This document shows, one piece after another, positions 28,006-38,054 of a stretch of DNA of 64,000 bases (position 1 is the first letter of the stretch; each line of letters starts with the position of its first letter). Location: assembly GCF_947497045.1 (NCBI RefSeq), contig NZ_CANMEU010000009.1, positions 112,829 to 176,828 of the forward strand, in the 5' to 3' direction. This DNA comes from an uncultured Tateyamaria sp. Its GTDB lineage: Bacteria; Pseudomonadota; Alphaproteobacteria; Rhodobacterales; Rhodobacteraceae. The notes below the pieces were generated by a model. It was not told the DNA's origin. It searched no databases and worked only from the letters and a program-made list of their open reading frames with translations. The position numbers and the translations under genes are program-made.

Positions 28006-28370
28006 TCGTCGCCGGTTTCGGGTTCACCACCTCGGCCAGCGCCGACAGCCTGCGCCAAGCGTTGCACGCAACAGGCTATGTCGGGGTGCCAGACCACCTT
28101 GCGACGGCACAGGACAAAGCCGGCACGCCCACCTTTCGACAGTTCGCCGAAAGTCTGCCCTGCCACATCATAGCCGTGCCAGTTCAAAAGCTCACTGCCA
28201 TGACAACACAAACCCAATCCGCCCACAGCCATACAACACGCAATACAGGATCGGTCGCTGAAGCCGCCGCACTGGCCGCCGCAGGCCCCGGTGCCACCCT
28301 CATCTGCGCGCGCGTGATATCCCCTGATCGCAAGGCCACCTGCGCCATCGCCAAAGGACCAGACACATGA
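28002..28370 (+). CDS. cobE: CobE (CbiG C-terminal domain-like) protein
   Basis: 122 residues. It begins [20 protein letters not shown] and has a [20 protein letters not shown] stretch and an [17 protein letters not shown] end, as CobE/CbiG-C proteins do. Its exact role in the aerobic pathway is unsettled. It overlaps cobL at its start and cobM at its end by four bases each. It is one of the less conserved corrin genes, so the name rests on context plus overall pattern. Confidence 0.85.
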   Translation: MIVAGFGFTTSASADSLRQALHATGYVGVPDHLATAQDKAGTPTFRQFAESLPCHIIAVPVQKLTAMTTQTQSAHSHTTRNTGSVAEAAALAAAGPGATLICARVISPDRKATCAIAKGPDT

Positions 28371-29161
28371 CCGTTCACTTCATCGGCGCAGGCCCCGGCG
28401 CACCTGACCTGCTGACCCTACGCGGGCGTGACCTGATCGCGGCGAGCCCCGTGTGCCTTTACGCCGGATCACTGGTGCCCGAAGCGGTCCTGGGCCACTG
28501 CGCTGCGGACGCGCGGGTGGTGAACACCGCCGCCATGGACCTTGATGACATCATGGCCGAAATCACTACGGCCCATGCCAAAGGACACGACATCGCACGC
28601 CTGCATTCGGGCGATCTGTCGGTCTGGTCAGCCATGGGCGAACAGCTGCGCCGTCTCAAGACGGCGAACATCCCCTTTACCGTGACGCCCGGCGTGCCCT
28701 CGTTCAGTGCCGCCGCCGCCGCCCTCGGGGCCGAACTGACACTGCCGGGGATTGCACAATCGGTGGTGCTGACGCGCACGCCCGGACGGGCCTCATCCAT
28801 GCCGGCAGGCGAAACGCTCAGCAATTTCGCAGCCACCGGCGCGACACTCGCGATCCACTTGTCGATCGGAAACCTCGATCAAGTTGTCACGGACCTAACC
28901 CCTGCCTACGGTGCCGACTGCCCTGTCGCGGTCGTCTACCGCGCCAGTTGGCCAGATCAGCAGGTCATCATGGCCACCCTCGACACGCTGCACAATGCCA
29001 TGGACGACAGCATCAGCCGCACCGCCCTGATCCTTGTTGGTCGGGTGATCGGCGCGGATGGGTTCGACGAAAGCTGCCTTTATGCGCCCGATTATGACCG
29101 ACGATACCGCCCGATGAGCGCTGAAAGCCCATGGGCCAGCTGGAGCCATGGCGATGACTAA
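28367..29161 (+). CDS. cobM: Precorrin-4 C11-methyltransferase
   Basis: 264 residues of the tetrapyrrole methylase fold. [57 protein letters not shown] and [17 protein letters not shown] are diagnostic for CobM. The start is coupled to cobE (ATGA). The last residues overlap the start of cobB by 14 bases. Confidence 0.96.
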   Translation: MTVHFIGAGPGAPDLLTLRGRDLIAASPVCLYAGSLVPEAVLGHCAADARVVNTAAMDLDDIMAEITTAHAKGHDIARLHSGDLSVWSAMGEQLRRLKTANIPFTVTPGVPSFSAAAAALGAELTLPGIAQSVVLTRTPGRASSMPAGETLSNFAATGATLAIHLSIGNLDQVVTDLTPAYGADCPVAVVYRASWPDQQVIMATLDTLHNAMDDSISRTALILVGRVIGADGFDESCLYAPDYDRRYRPMSAESPWASWSHGDD

Positions 29162-30467
29162 CCCCCCCGGACTGATGATCTCTGCCCCCGCGTCGGGCAC
29201 GGGCAAAACAACGGTGATGCTGGGCCTGTTGCGCGCCTTGCGCGATGACGGGCTGACGGTGCAACCCTATAAAAGCGGTCCGGATTACATCGACCCGGCC
29301 TTTCATCTGGCCGCAGCCGGGAGACCCTCGTTCAATTTCGATACATGGGCCATGGACGCAGCACTGCTTGGCGGGATCGCAGCCCAACAGACAGGCGCTG
29401 ATATCTGCATCGCCGAAGGGTCCATGGGCCTGTTTGACGGTGTGGCAACGCGCGGCCAAAGCGGGTTTGGGTCCAGCGCCGAAACCGCCCTGAAGATGGG
29501 CTGGCCCGTTGTGCTGGTGATCGACGTGGGCGGGCAGGCACAATCGGCAGCAGCCACAGCCCTTGGGTTCAAGATGTACAACCCCGACCTGCCCTTTGCC
29601 GGGGTAATCCTTAACCGGGTGGCAAGCCCCCGCCACGAGCGGCTGACACGTGTGGGCATGGAGCAGGCGGGCGTCAAAGTGTTGGGCTGCCTGCCACGAC
29701 GCGGCGATCTGAAACTGCCGGAGCGGCATCTGGGGCTGATTCAGGCGGTCGAACATCCCGACCTTGAGGCCGCGATTGCTGGATACGCGGACTTCCTGCG
29801 CGAAAACGTCGATCTGGACGCGATCAAGGCAGCGGCGCGCGGCGGAATGGCCCTGCCCCCACACCCCCTGCCATCCCCCCCGGCACAGCGGATCGCCTTG
29901 GCCCGTGATGCGGCGTTTTCCTTTACCTACCCCCATCTGCTCAGCGGTTGGCGGGCGGCTGGCACCGAAATTCTGCCGTTTTCCCCGCTGGCGGATGAGG
30001 CCCCCGCACAGGATGCTGACCTCGTCTGGCTGCCCGGCGGCTATCCCGAGCTGCATGCGGGCACGCTTGCTGCGGCCCAAACCTTCAAGACCGGACTGCG
30101 CAAACATGCAGAGACCAAACCCGTGCATGGTGAATGCGGCGGCTACATGGCGCTTGGGGCCAGCCTGACGGACAAGGATGGCACGGCGCACGAGATGGTG
30201 GGGTTGCTTGGGCTGGCAACGAGTTATGAAAAACGCAAATTCAACCTCGGATACCGGCGGGCCGTTCTGGATCACGCACTACCGGGCTTCGAGGTCGGAG
30301 CGGCCTTGCGCGGGCACGAATTCCACTACTCCTCGATCCTTGACCAACCCGACGCACCGCTCGCGCAGGTCTTTGACGCCGATGGCAACCCGGCAGCCCA
30401 AAGCGGGTCATGGCGGGGCAATGTCACCGGCACCTTCTTTCACCTGATCACCGGAGAGCGGGCATGA
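29148..30467 (+). CDS. cobB: Hydrogenobyrinic acid a,c-diamide synthase
   Basis: 439 residues. The P-loop is [20 protein letters not shown] near residues 12-31. [23 protein letters not shown] and the C-terminal glutaminase [11 protein letters not shown] with its cysteine (about residue 329) follow. It amidates the a and c side chains with glutamine and ATP. Two ATG codons in frame (29148, 29154) are possible; both overlap the cobM stop. The 3' end overlaps cobA as ATGA. Confidence 0.95.
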   Translation: MAMTNPPGLMISAPASGTGKTTVMLGLLRALRDDGLTVQPYKSGPDYIDPAFHLAAAGRPSFNFDTWAMDAALLGGIAAQQTGADICIAEGSMGLFDGVATRGQSGFGSSAETALKMGWPVVLVIDVGGQAQSAAATALGFKMYNPDLPFAGVILNRVASPRHERLTRVGMEQAGVKVLGCLPRRGDLKLPERHLGLIQAVEHPDLEAAIAGYADFLRENVDLDAIKAAARGGMALPPHPLPSPPAQRIALARDAAFSFTYPHLLSGWRAAGTEILPFSPLADEAPAQDADLVWLPGGYPELHAGTLAAAQTFKTGLRKHAETKPVHGECGGYMALGASLTDKDGTAHEMVGLLGLATSYEKRKFNLGYRRAVLDHALPGFEVGAALRGHEFHYSSILDQPDAPLAQVFDADGNPAAQSGSWRGNVTGTFFHLITGERA

Positions 30468-31183
30468 CAGGCTTTGTCAGCTTTGTCGGCTCCGGGCCCG
30501 GCGATCCCGAATTGCTGACACTCAAGGCGGCGGATCGGCTGAAACGGGCGGATGCCGTGCTGTTTGACGACCTGAGTGCAGGGCCGATCCTGAGCCATGC
30601 GCGCGCAGGGGCAGACCTTGTCGGGGTGGGCAAACGCGCCGGGCGACCCTCGCCCAAGCAGCACCATGTCAGCCAGTTGCTGGTGGAGTACGCCCAGGAC
30701 AACCAACGGATCGTGCGCTTGAAATCCGGTGACGGGGGCACGTTCGGGCGACTTGAGGAAGAAATCGACGCGCTGAAAGCCGCTGGAATCGCATATGAAA
30801 TTATCCCCGGCGTGCCTTCGGCCTGCGCGGCCGCTGCTGCTGCGGGCATTCCACTGACACGCCGCCTCACAGCCCGTCGGGTGCAGTTTATCACCGGCCA
30901 TGACGTGCGCGGGGCCTTACCCGAAGACCTGAACATGGCCGCCCTTGCCGATGCGCAGGCGACCACGGTGGTGTTCATGGGCCAGCGGACCTTTCCGGCC
31001 TTTGCGCGCATGTTGATGGAGGCCGGATTGCCGGGCGATACGCCTGCCCTGCTGGCCGAAGGGGTATCGACACCGCAACAGGCGCTGCACCGCTCAACCC
31101 TCTCTGCACTGATCACCAGACTTGAGGCGGGGGTCAGCGATGCGCCTGCCCTGATCCTTTATGGCGCGTTGGCAGAAGGGTAA
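30464..31183 (+). CDS. cobA: Uroporphyrinogen-III C-methyltransferase
   Basis: 239 residues, a stand-alone SUMT without the CysG fusion. FVGSGPGDPELLTLKAADRL, RLKSGDGGTFGRLEEEI, IPGVPSACAAAAAAGIPLT and FITGHDVRG are diagnostic. It methylates uroporphyrinogen III twice to give precorrin-2, the entry point of the pathway. The start overlaps the cobB stop by four bases; the cobF start lies about 45 bases after its stop, behind a 14-codon ORF. Confidence 0.96.
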   Translation: MTGFVSFVGSGPGDPELLTLKAADRLKRADAVLFDDLSAGPILSHARAGADLVGVGKRAGRPSPKQHHVSQLLVEYAQDNQRIVRLKSGDGGTFGRLEEEIDALKAAGIAYEIIPGVPSACAAAAAAGIPLTRRLTARRVQFITGHDVRGALPEDLNMAALADAQATTVVFMGQRTFPAFARMLMEAGLPGDTPALLAEGVSTPQQALHRSTLSALITRLEAGVSDAPALILYGALAEG

Positions 31184-31187
31184 GCGC

Positions 31188-31232
31188 ATGAGCCAAAGCC
31201 CCAAACCGCTTACCAAGTTGTTGGTGCCATGA
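31188..31232 (+). CDS. Possible 14-residue leader ORF before cobF
   Basis: An ATG five bases after the cobA stop opens a 14-codon frame (MSQSPKPLTKLLVP) whose TGA overlaps the cobF ATG as ATGA. It would carry translation from cobA to cobF without a gap. No homology is recognised, and it may be only a spacer. Confidence 0.3.
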   Translation: MSQSPKPLTKLLVP

Positions 31233-31966
31233 TCGAATTGTTCCTGATCGGCATCGGCACAGGCAACCCGGACCACCTGACGGGTGAGGCCCGGCACGCC
31301 ATCGCGCAAGCCGACCTGTTTCTGGTGCCCAACAAGGGGGCGGGGAAATCCGATCTGGCCGATCTGCGCACACAGATCATCGACACCGTGCGGGGTGACG
31401 CCACGGTCGCGATGTTTGATATGCCCGTGCGGGACGAGAGCAAACCCTATCTCGCGCGGGTCGATGCGTGGCATGACGAGATTGCCGTGATTTGGGCGGA
31501 TACCATCGCGCAGCACCCGAACGCGCGGCGCATCGCGCTGTTGGTGTGGGGCGATCCGTCGCTTTATGACAGCACGCTGCGGATTGCGGCGCGGCTGGAT
31601 CCGGCACCCCGGATCACAGTAATCGCGGGCATCACATCCATTCAGGCGCTCACTGCGGCGCATGCCATCCCGCTCAACACGCTGAACGGACCCGTCACCA
31701 TTTCAACCGGGCGGCAGCTGCGCGACCATGGCTGGCCGGACGGGTGCGAGACCTTGGTTGTGATGCTGGATGGCGCTTGCGCATTTCAGGACCTTGAAGG
31801 TGCGTATGACATCTGGTGGGGGGCCTATCTGGGGATGGAGGAACAGGTGCTGGCCGCTGGCCGTCTGCCCGACATCACAGAGCAGATCATCGCCAAGCGC
31901 GCGGCGGCACGGGCGGCACATGGCTGGATCATGGACACCTACCTGCTGCGCCGGGTGCGGAGTTGA
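31229..31966 (+). CDS. cobF: Precorrin-6A synthase (deacetylating)
   Basis: 245 residues. LIGIGTGNPDHLTGEARHAI, KSDLADLRTQII, VWGDPSLYDSTLRI and GITSIQALTAAHAIPLN fit CobF, which methylates C1 of precorrin-5 and releases acetate. It is the last cobalamin gene on this strand. It is followed by a hairpin at 31975-31995 that may mark the operon end. Confidence 0.94.
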   Translation: MIELFLIGIGTGNPDHLTGEARHAIAQADLFLVPNKGAGKSDLADLRTQIIDTVRGDATVAMFDMPVRDESKPYLARVDAWHDEIAVIWADTIAQHPNARRIALLVWGDPSLYDSTLRIAARLDPAPRITVIAGITSIQALTAAHAIPLNTLNGPVTISTGRQLRDHGWPDGCETLVVMLDGACAFQDLEGAYDIWWGAYLGMEEQVLAAGRLPDITEQIIAKRAAARAAHGWIMDTYLLRRVRS

Positions 31967-31974
31967 GCATTCCA

Positions 31975-31995
31975 TCTGCCTGAAAAACAGGCAGA
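31975..31995 (+). terminator. Hairpin after cobF (candidate terminator)
   Basis: TCTGCCTG-AAAAA-CAGGCAGA is a perfect 8-base stem nine bases after the cobF stop. The plus-strand sequence after it is AAATC, not a T tract, so intrinsic termination is doubtful. It could still stabilise the 3' end of the cob mRNA. Confidence 0.4.
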
Positions 31996-32087
31996 AAATC
32001 ACGTAAAAGCACCCATGTTGATGGCAGGGCTGGCGCTGCGGGTCACAGAATGCTCATATCAATCGGTAAACGCTGCCCAAGTTGTCC

Positions 32088-32921
32088 ATGACTGCCCTGA
32101 CACCTATCACTGCTCATCCGACACAGACCCAACCCCGCGCCGTCGGGACGTTGCGCCTGTCGACCAAGGCGGATGGCGCGCGCACCGTGCTGGATGATCT
32201 CTATCAGCAGGGGGCGTCCAAGGCGGTCTTTCCGCGCGCGACACGCGGTATGACCGGCGTTTTGCTGAACACCTCCGGAGGGGTGACGGGCGGGGACCGA
32301 TTTGACATCACCGCAAAGGCGCAGGCCAGCACACACCTGACGCTGACGACGCAGGCCTGCGAGCGGGCCTATCGCGCCCAGCCCGGCCTCGTGGGCCAGA
32401 TACGCACCCGTTTGTCAGTTGAGGCAAGGGCGACCTTGTGGTGGCTGCCGCAGGAAACCCTGATTTTTGACGGATGCGCGCTGGATCGTCACCTGACCTG
32501 CGAGGTGGTGCCCACCGGGCGCGCCTTGATTGTTGAACCGCTGTGTCTGGGGCGGATCGCCATGGGCGAAACAACCGTGCACGGCCAGATGCACGATCAC
32601 ATCCTGATCACGCGCAACGGTAAGCCGCTGGTGCAGGACGCATGGCGGATGCGCGGGAACATGAGCGCGCAGATGGCGGGCGCGGCCACCGGCAACGGGG
32701 CAAGCGCAATGGTCACCCTCACACTGGTGTCCCCCGATGCCTGCGCCCAGATCGAGCCGGTCCGCGCGCTGTTGCCCGCCACCGGCGGTGCCAGTCTGCT
32801 GGCCGATGATGTGTTGGTGATGCGCTGTCTGACCCCGACCGGCTATGACCTGCGCCGCCATCTGCTGCCCGTTCTTGACCATCTGACAGGTGGCACCCTG
32901 CCCCTGTGCTGGAGACTTTGA
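32088..32921 (+). CDS. ureD: Urease accessory protein UreD
   Basis: 277 residues. RLSTKADGARTVLDDLYQQG, KAVFPRATRGMTGVLLNTSG, GGVTGGDRFDI and the LWWLPQETLIFDGCALDR segment are typical UreD. With UreF and UreG it forms the complex that loads nickel into the UreC site. The ATG at 32088 was chosen; no convincing ribosome site is seen. It begins the urease cluster, three bases before ureA. Confidence 0.93.
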   Translation: MTALTPITAHPTQTQPRAVGTLRLSTKADGARTVLDDLYQQGASKAVFPRATRGMTGVLLNTSGGVTGGDRFDITAKAQASTHLTLTTQACERAYRAQPGLVGQIRTRLSVEARATLWWLPQETLIFDGCALDRHLTCEVVPTGRALIVEPLCLGRIAMGETTVHGQMHDHILITRNGKPLVQDAWRMRGNMSAQMAGAATGNGASAMVTLTLVSPDACAQIEPVRALLPATGGASLLADDVLVMRCLTPTGYDLRRHLLPVLDHLTGGTLPLCWRL

Positions 32922-32924
32922 CAC

Positions 32925-33227
32925 ATGCAACTGACCCCCCGCGAAAAAGACAAATTACTGATCGCCATGGCCGCCGAAGTGGCCCGCAAACGGCTCGCGC
33001 GCGGGGTCAGGCTGAACTACCCCGAGGCCATCGCACTGATCACCGATGCGGTCGTCGAAGGGGCGCGCGACGGCCACTCGGTCGCGCATATGATGGAGGC
33101 GGGGGCCAAGATCATCACCCGTGACCAGTGCATGGAAGGCATCCCCGAAATGATCCACGACGTTCAGGTCGAAGCGACATTCCCCGATGGCACAAAGCTG
33201 GTGACCGTCCACAACCCCATCAGGTAG
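32925..33227 (+). CDS. ureA: Urease gamma subunit
   Basis: 100 residues, full length. It reads [20 protein letters not shown] then [18 protein letters not shown] and [20 protein letters not shown], all diagnostic for the structural gamma subunit. It starts three bases after the ureD stop. ureB follows after 63 bases, a gap with no ORF seen. Confidence 0.97.
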   Translation: MQLTPREKDKLLIAMAAEVARKRLARGVRLNYPEAIALITDAVVEGARDGHSVAHMMEAGAKIITRDQCMEGIPEMIHDVQVEATFPDGTKLVTVHNPIR

Positions 33228-33290
33228 GAGCGCGCGGCAGATGTTGGAATTTGAGTTTATTTTGCAAGATGAAGCAGGGGATCACCCGCT

Positions 33291-33596
33291 ATGATCCCCG
33301 GTGAGATCATTGTCGCGGAGGGCGATATCACGCTGAATGCGGGGGCCAAGGCCATCACGCTGCATATTGCCAACACAGGCGACCGCCCGGTTCAGGTTGG
33401 CAGCCACTATCACTTTGGCGAGGCCAACAGCGCGCTTGAGTTTGATCGGGATACGGCGCGCGGCATGCGCCTGAATATTGCGGCGGGCACTGCCGTCCGG
33501 TTCGAACCCGGCCAGGCCCGCGACGTGTCGTTGATCCCGATCAGCGGGGCGCGGCGGATTTTTGGGTTCAACCAGAAAATCATGGGGCCGCTTTGA
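33291..33596 (+). CDS. ureB: Urease beta subunit
   Basis: 101 residues, full length. [20 protein letters not shown] and [34 protein letters not shown] and the C-terminal [14 protein letters not shown] are the family's landmarks. UreB is a structural subunit next to the UreC active site. In most clusters ureC follows directly; here a cyclase-family gene starts 33 bases later. Confidence 0.97.
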   Translation: MIPGEIIVAEGDITLNAGAKAITLHIANTGDRPVQVGSHYHFGEANSALEFDRDTARGMRLNIAAGTAVRFEPGQARDVSLIPISGARRIFGFNQKIMGPL

Positions 33597-33629
33597 GCAG
33601 CAAACCACCCCAATGAGGAGGATCAGACG

Positions 33630-34451
33630 ATGTGTGATGTTTGTGTGATGAATGCGGTAAAAGATCGGATGCTGTCGCGCCGTGACTTTTTCAAAACCAG
33701 CGCTGCGGTCGGTGCAGCGGCAACTGTCGGGATGACAGCAGCCCCTGCGGCGATGGCCGCTGGACATGCGGGTGTGTTTGACATGTCCCACCCGCTCAGC
33801 CCCGACTTTCCGACATTTTTCGGTGCGCCCGGCATTTCGATGGAGCAGCAGTTCAATTTCGCCGAACACGGCTTCAACCTGATGAACCTGAGCGTCAACG
33901 AACACACCGCCACCCATATCGACGCGCCTTTGCATTTTTCCGCAGATGGGGCAGCGGTTGATGAGATCCCCGTTTCTGATCTGGTGGTTCCCTTGTGCGT
34001 AATTGATATCGCGGCCAAGGCGGCAGAAAACCGGGATGCACAAGTGACCCCCGATGACCTAAAGGCATGGATTGCGGCCCATGGTGCGATCCCTGACAAG
34101 GCCTGCATCGCGATGCATTCGGGCTGGGCGGCAAAGTCCGGGGATGCGGCAGATTATGTCGGCAATGATGATGCGGACGTGAAGCACTTTCCGGGCTTCC
34201 ACGTGGAGGCGACACAGATGTTGCTTGAGGAGACCACGGCGGTGGCCATGGCAGTCGATACGTTGTCGCTTGATCATGGCCCTTCAGCGGATTTTGCGAC
34301 GCATTACGCATGGTTGCCAGCCGGGCGATATGGGATCGAAAACCTTGCCGGTCTCGATCAGGTGCCTGCGACCGGAGCCACATTGGTGGTCGGTGCGCCC
34401 AACCATGTGGGCGGCACGGGCGGCCCGGCCCGCATCTTTGCGATGGTCTAG
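33630..34451 (+). CDS. Tat-exported cyclase-family (kynurenine formamidase-like) metalloenzyme
   Basis: 273 residues. The twin-arginine signal LSRRDFFKTSAAVGAAA (about 15-31) ends in a typical AAPAAMAAG cleavage region near residue 44. The mature part has NEHTATHIDAPLHF (about 90-103), the HxxTHxDxPxH metal motif of the cyclase/KynB superfamily, plus MHSGWAAK and GIENLAGLDQVPATGATLVVG. The hydrolysed substrate is not evident; amide or formyl-amide hydrolysis is the family theme. The ribosome site AGGAGG lies eight bases before the ATG. It interrupts the urease operon between ureB and ureC and is the only exported protein in it. Confidence 0.86.
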   Translation: MCDVCVMNAVKDRMLSRRDFFKTSAAVGAAATVGMTAAPAAMAAGHAGVFDMSHPLSPDFPTFFGAPGISMEQQFNFAEHGFNLMNLSVNEHTATHIDAPLHFSADGAAVDEIPVSDLVVPLCVIDIAAKAAENRDAQVTPDDLKAWIAAHGAIPDKACIAMHSGWAAKSGDAADYVGNDDADVKHFPGFHVEATQMLLEETTAVAMAVDTLSLDHGPSADFATHYAWLPAGRYGIENLAGLDQVPATGATLVVGAPNHVGGTGGPARIFAMV

Positions 34452-34621
34452 TGCATCGTGCGATGCCCATAAAACGGGGGCGCGGGGGTGCTTTGGGCGC
34501 GACCGCGTCGTCAGGCCCATGTGCAGAACGCCAAATGTCCGATGGCACGAGGCGGGTGACGAACACCAGTGCGCGGAGCCTCTTTGCAGATGTTAACCCA
34601 GCGCATTTACGGAGAACACCC
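34452..34621. other. Intergenic stretch between cyclase gene and the small ORF
   Basis: About 170 bases. No promoter, hairpin or ORF with a ribosome site stands out. The sequence is GC-rich and could hold a promoter for ureC. Confidence 0.3.
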
Positions 34622-34759
34622 GTGACCAATCTGACAAAAGCGACAACCGCCAATCTGTCGCCGATGACATTCATCGCTACGGGCCTCAAACCGATCCGTC
34701 AAAATACCCGCACCAACGCGCACCACCTGTCCAAACCCGCCCGAACAACCAAGAGGTAA
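34622..34759 (+). CDS. Possible small ORF upstream of ureC (45 aa)
   Basis: A GTG with GGAG about eight bases upstream opens 45 codons rich in Thr, Asn, Lys and Arg. It ends three bases before the ureC ATG, so it would be coupled to ureC. The protein is basic (about +7) and unrecognised. The start codon and short length make it uncertain; the alternative is an untranslated leader. Confidence 0.35.
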   Translation: MTNLTKATTANLSPMTFIATGLKPIRQNTRTNAHHLSKPARTTKR

Positions 34760-34762
34760 CCG

Positions 34763-36523
34763 ATGCCCCAAACCATCCCCCGCGCCGATTACGCAGCCAT
34801 GTTCGGCCCCACCGTGGGCGACAGGGTGCGCCTTGCCGACACCGATCTGATCATCGAGGTCGAACGAGATCTGGGCGCGGAGCGGGCCGGAGCGGCGGTG
34901 ACAGGTGGTGAAGGTGGCAATGCCCTGCACTACGGCGAAGAGGTGAAATTTGGCGGCGGCAAGGTCATCCGGGATGGGATGGGGCAGGCCCAGACCACGC
35001 GCGCCGAAGGGGCCCTGGACACCGTGATCACCAATGCGCTGATCGTGGATCATACAGGGATCTACAAGGCGGATGTGGGCCTGCGCGACGGGCGCATCGC
35101 CGCCATCGGCAAGGCGGGCAACCCCGACACTCAACCCGGCGTCGACATCATCGTCGGCCCCGGCACCGAAGCCATCGCGGGCGAGGGTCGCATCCTGACC
35201 GCAGGCGGGTTCGATTCACATATCCACTTCATCTGCCCCCAACAGATCGAAGACGCACTGCATTCCGGCCTGACCACGATGCTGGGCGGCGGCACTGGCC
35301 CAGCCCATGGCACGCTGGCGACGACCTGCACGCCGGGGCCCTGGCATCTGGGCCGCATGTTGCAGGCCGCGGACGCGTTTCCGATGAACCTCGCCTTTGC
35401 GGGAAAGGGCAACGCCTCCCTGCCCGCAGCACTTGAGGAACAGGTGCGCGCCGGCGCCTGCGCGCTGAAACTGCACGAGGATTGGGGCACTACCCCTGCG
35501 GCCATCGACTGCTGCCTGTCAGTCGCCGATGACATGGACGTACAGGTGATGATCCATACCGATACGCTGAACGAATCCGGCTTTGTGGAAAACACGGTGG
35601 CAGCCATGAAAGGGCGCACGATCCACGCCTTTCACACCGAAGGAGCCGGGGGTGGGCACGCCCCTGACATCATCAAAATCTGCGGCGATCCAAATGTGTT
35701 GCCCTCTTCGACCAACCCCACGCGTCCCTTTACCGTGAACACGATCGAAGAGCATCTGGACATGCTCATGGTCTGCCATCACCTCGACAAATCCATCCCC
35801 GAAGACGTCGCCTTTGCCGAAAGCCGGATCCGTCGCGAAACCATTGCCGCCGAGGATATCCTGCACGACATGGGCGCGTTTTCGATCATCGCATCCGACA
35901 GTCAAGCCATGGGTCGCGTGGGCGAAGTGCTGATCCGCACCTGGCAAACGGCGGACAAGATGAAGAAACAGCGCGGACGTTTGCCTGAGGAAACCGGCGA
36001 CAACGACAACATGCGTGTGCGCCGCTATATCGCGAAATATACGATCAACCCCGCCATCGCCCATGGGATCAGCCACGAGATTGGCAGCGTCGAAGTGGGC
36101 AAGCGCGCTGATCTATGCCTCTGGAACCCGGCTTTTTTTGGGGTCAAACCCGAGATGGTCCTGCTTGGCGGCACGATCGCCTGTGCGCAGATGGGTGATC
36201 CCAACGCCTCGATCCCCACGCCGCAGCCGGTCTATACCCGGCCCATGTTCGGGGCCTTCGGGCGCTCGGTCGAACGCTCGGCTGTCACGTTCGTATCTGC
36301 GGCGGCGCAGACAGAGGGGATTGGCAAGATCCTTGGCCTGCACAAGGACACGGTTGCGGTGACGCACACCCGCGGCATTGGCAAGGCCGACTTGATGCTC
36401 AACACCGCCCTGCCCCATATCGAAGTGCACCCCGAAACCTATGAGGTCCGCGCGGATGGCGAATTGCTCACCTGCAACCCTGCCGAGGTGTTGCCCATGG
36501 CGCAGCGGTATTTCATGTTTTGA
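34763..36523 (+). CDS. ureC: Urease alpha subunit (catalytic)
   Basis: 586 residues. Nickel ligands are in [10 protein letters not shown] (two His), the carbamylated lysine in ALKLHEDWG, His in MIHTDTLNE and [12 protein letters not shown], and Asp in [10 protein letters not shown]. The flap [20 protein letters not shown] is complete. The usual N-terminal [18 protein letters not shown] is enlarged here to [18 protein letters not shown] followed by [10 protein letters not shown], an insertion of roughly 16 residues, which explains the extra length over the common 570. The ATG at 34763 was chosen from the family start. Confidence 0.97.
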   Translation: MPQTIPRADYAAMFGPTVGDRVRLADTDLIIEVERDLGAERAGAAVTGGEGGNALHYGEEVKFGGGKVIRDGMGQAQTTRAEGALDTVITNALIVDHTGIYKADVGLRDGRIAAIGKAGNPDTQPGVDIIVGPGTEAIAGEGRILTAGGFDSHIHFICPQQIEDALHSGLTTMLGGGTGPAHGTLATTCTPGPWHLGRMLQAADAFPMNLAFAGKGNASLPAALEEQVRAGACALKLHEDWGTTPAAIDCCLSVADDMDVQVMIHTDTLNESGFVENTVAAMKGRTIHAFHTEGAGGGHAPDIIKICGDPNVLPSSTNPTRPFTVNTIEEHLDMLMVCHHLDKSIPEDVAFAESRIRRETIAAEDILHDMGAFSIIASDSQAMGRVGEVLIRTWQTADKMKKQRGRLPEETGDNDNMRVRRYIAKYTINPAIAHGISHEIGSVEVGKRADLCLWNPAFFGVKPEMVLLGGTIACAQMGDPNASIPTPQPVYTRPMFGAFGRSVERSAVTFVSAAAQTEGIGKILGLHKDTVAVTHTRGIGKADLMLNTALPHIEVHPETYEVRADGELLTCNPAEVLPMAQRYFMF

Positions 36524-36553
36524 AGACGGATCCGACATTTCGAAGCCGCGCCG

Positions 36554-36907
36554 TTATGTGGCCGATAGCGCCACATCAAAGCGGTCAATCACATCGAATT
36601 CGGAACCATCCCGAGGCGCGGGCATGTCGAGCACCCGCACATAGGTGGTTGTTTGCCGACTCACATAGCGTGGATTGTCGCGAATATCGGGCGGCAAACG
36701 TTTGGCCTCAAACCGGCGAACGGCCTTGCGTTCGATCCGCACGACGGCGTCGCCCACCGGAATATCGTGCTGACCCACATGCGCCGAAACCTGATGCAAT
36801 AGCGCAAGGCGGACATGGGTTTCGCGATCTTTCAGTGCGGCAAGTTCAGCCCGCAGCGCGACCAGTTCACGCGCAAGCGTCTTTTGGAGGGGGATCTGAT
36901 CTGTCAT
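36554..36907 (-). CDS. Unrecognised small coiled-coil protein inside the urease cluster
   Basis: 117 residues on the opposite strand between ureC and ureE. The N-terminal third (about residues 8-33, LARELVALRAELAALKDRET) is a likely coiled coil. The rest holds the basic VVRIERKAVRRFEAKRLPPD and ends DVIDRFDVALSAT. No signal peptide or known motif is present. It starts with ATG at 36907, 69 bases from the ureE start, so the two diverge. The function is unknown; placement in a urease cluster does not by itself imply a urease role. Confidence 0.6.
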   Translation of the reverse strand: MTDQIPLQKTLARELVALRAELAALKDRETHVRLALLHQVSAHVGQHDIPVGDAVVRIERKAVRRFEAKRLPPDIRDNPRYVSRQTTTYVRVLDMPAPRDGSEFDVIDRFDVALSAT

Positions 36908-36976
36908 ACGACCACCCTACCCATGAAACCCTTGCCGCTTCGTTACCGCTCACCCGCTAAAATCGGATATTGTCCC

Positions 36977-37432
36977 ATGTTGACCGCCCAAACCTATCAT
37001 CCCCATACCCACGCAACGCCCGCAGACCACCTTTCGCTTACCTACGAAGATCGGTTCCTGCGGCGCAAAGTGCTTACCCTCGCCTCCGGCACCCCGCTGC
37101 TTGTCGATCTGGCGCACACCACCTCGCTGGATCATGGCGGTGCACTCATCACGACCCATGGCGGTGAAATCCGCATCAATGCCGCGCCCGAACCGCTTTT
37201 GGCCGTCACCGGCGACAGTCTGCACCGGATTGCCTGGCATATCGGCAACCGCCACACCCCCTGCCAAATCGAGGACACCCGGCTTTTGATCCTGCGCGAT
37301 CATGTGATGGCGGATATGCTTGCAAAAATCGGGGCACAGACCGCCGAAGTGGTCGAACCCTTTACTCCCGAGGGCGGGGCATATGGTCATGGACGCACCC
37401 ATGGGCATGACCACACACACAGCCACACATGA
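36977..37432 (+). CDS. ureE: Urease nickel metallochaperone UreE
   Basis: 151 residues. The N-terminal DRFLRRKVLTLASGTPLLVDL and the core IAWHIGNRHTPCQIEDTRLL with the nickel-site histidine match UreE. The C-terminus is a His-rich tail, [15 protein letters not shown], with six histidines that would bind nickel. The ATG at 36977 fits the family; an ATG at 36923 would add unrelated residues. It overlaps ureF by four bases. Confidence 0.92.
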   Translation: MLTAQTYHPHTHATPADHLSLTYEDRFLRRKVLTLASGTPLLVDLAHTTSLDHGGALITTHGGEIRINAAPEPLLAVTGDSLHRIAWHIGNRHTPCQIEDTRLLILRDHVMADMLAKIGAQTAEVVEPFTPEGGAYGHGRTHGHDHTHSHT

Positions 37433-38054
37433 CACCCGCACTAACCCTCATGCAATGGCTGTCCCCGGCTTTTCCTGTTGGGGCATTTGCCTATTCGCAT
37501 GGGCTGGAACAAGCTATCACGGATGGGGCAATCACAGGGGCGGACAGCCTGTTGGACTGGCTGACGGCCCTGCTTGAGCATGGCTCGGGCCGGGCGGATG
37601 CGATCCTGTTGGCGGCCGCCTACCGCGCCGAGGACCCTGTCGATGTGGATGCCACCGCGCGCGCCTTTGCGGCAAGTGCCGAACGGCTGCTCGAAACGAC
37701 TCAACAGGGGGCCGCATTCTGCAACACGGCGCAGGCGGTGTGGGGGCTGAAGCTGGAGGCGCTCACATATCCCGTGGCGGTCGGGGCGGCGGCCAAGGCG
37801 ATGAACATCACCCTTGCCGACACATTGCCACTGTACCTGCACGCCTTTGCCTCCAACCTCGTATCTGCCACACAGCGGGGCCTGCCACTGGGGCAGACCG
37901 ACGGGCAAACGGTGTTGGCGAAACTGGCTGGCACGATCACGAACGTGGCGCAGGAAGCCATGGCCAGCACGCTCGACGACCTCACATCCGCCACCTTTGC
38001 GGCAGACGTCACCGCAATGCGCCACGAAACACTGCAACCGAGGATCTTTCGCAC

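Noticed and set aside
32015..32045. Possible sigma-54 promoter before ureD
   Set aside because: GG-N10-GC is present, but the -12 element does not match TTGCA. Too weak to call.
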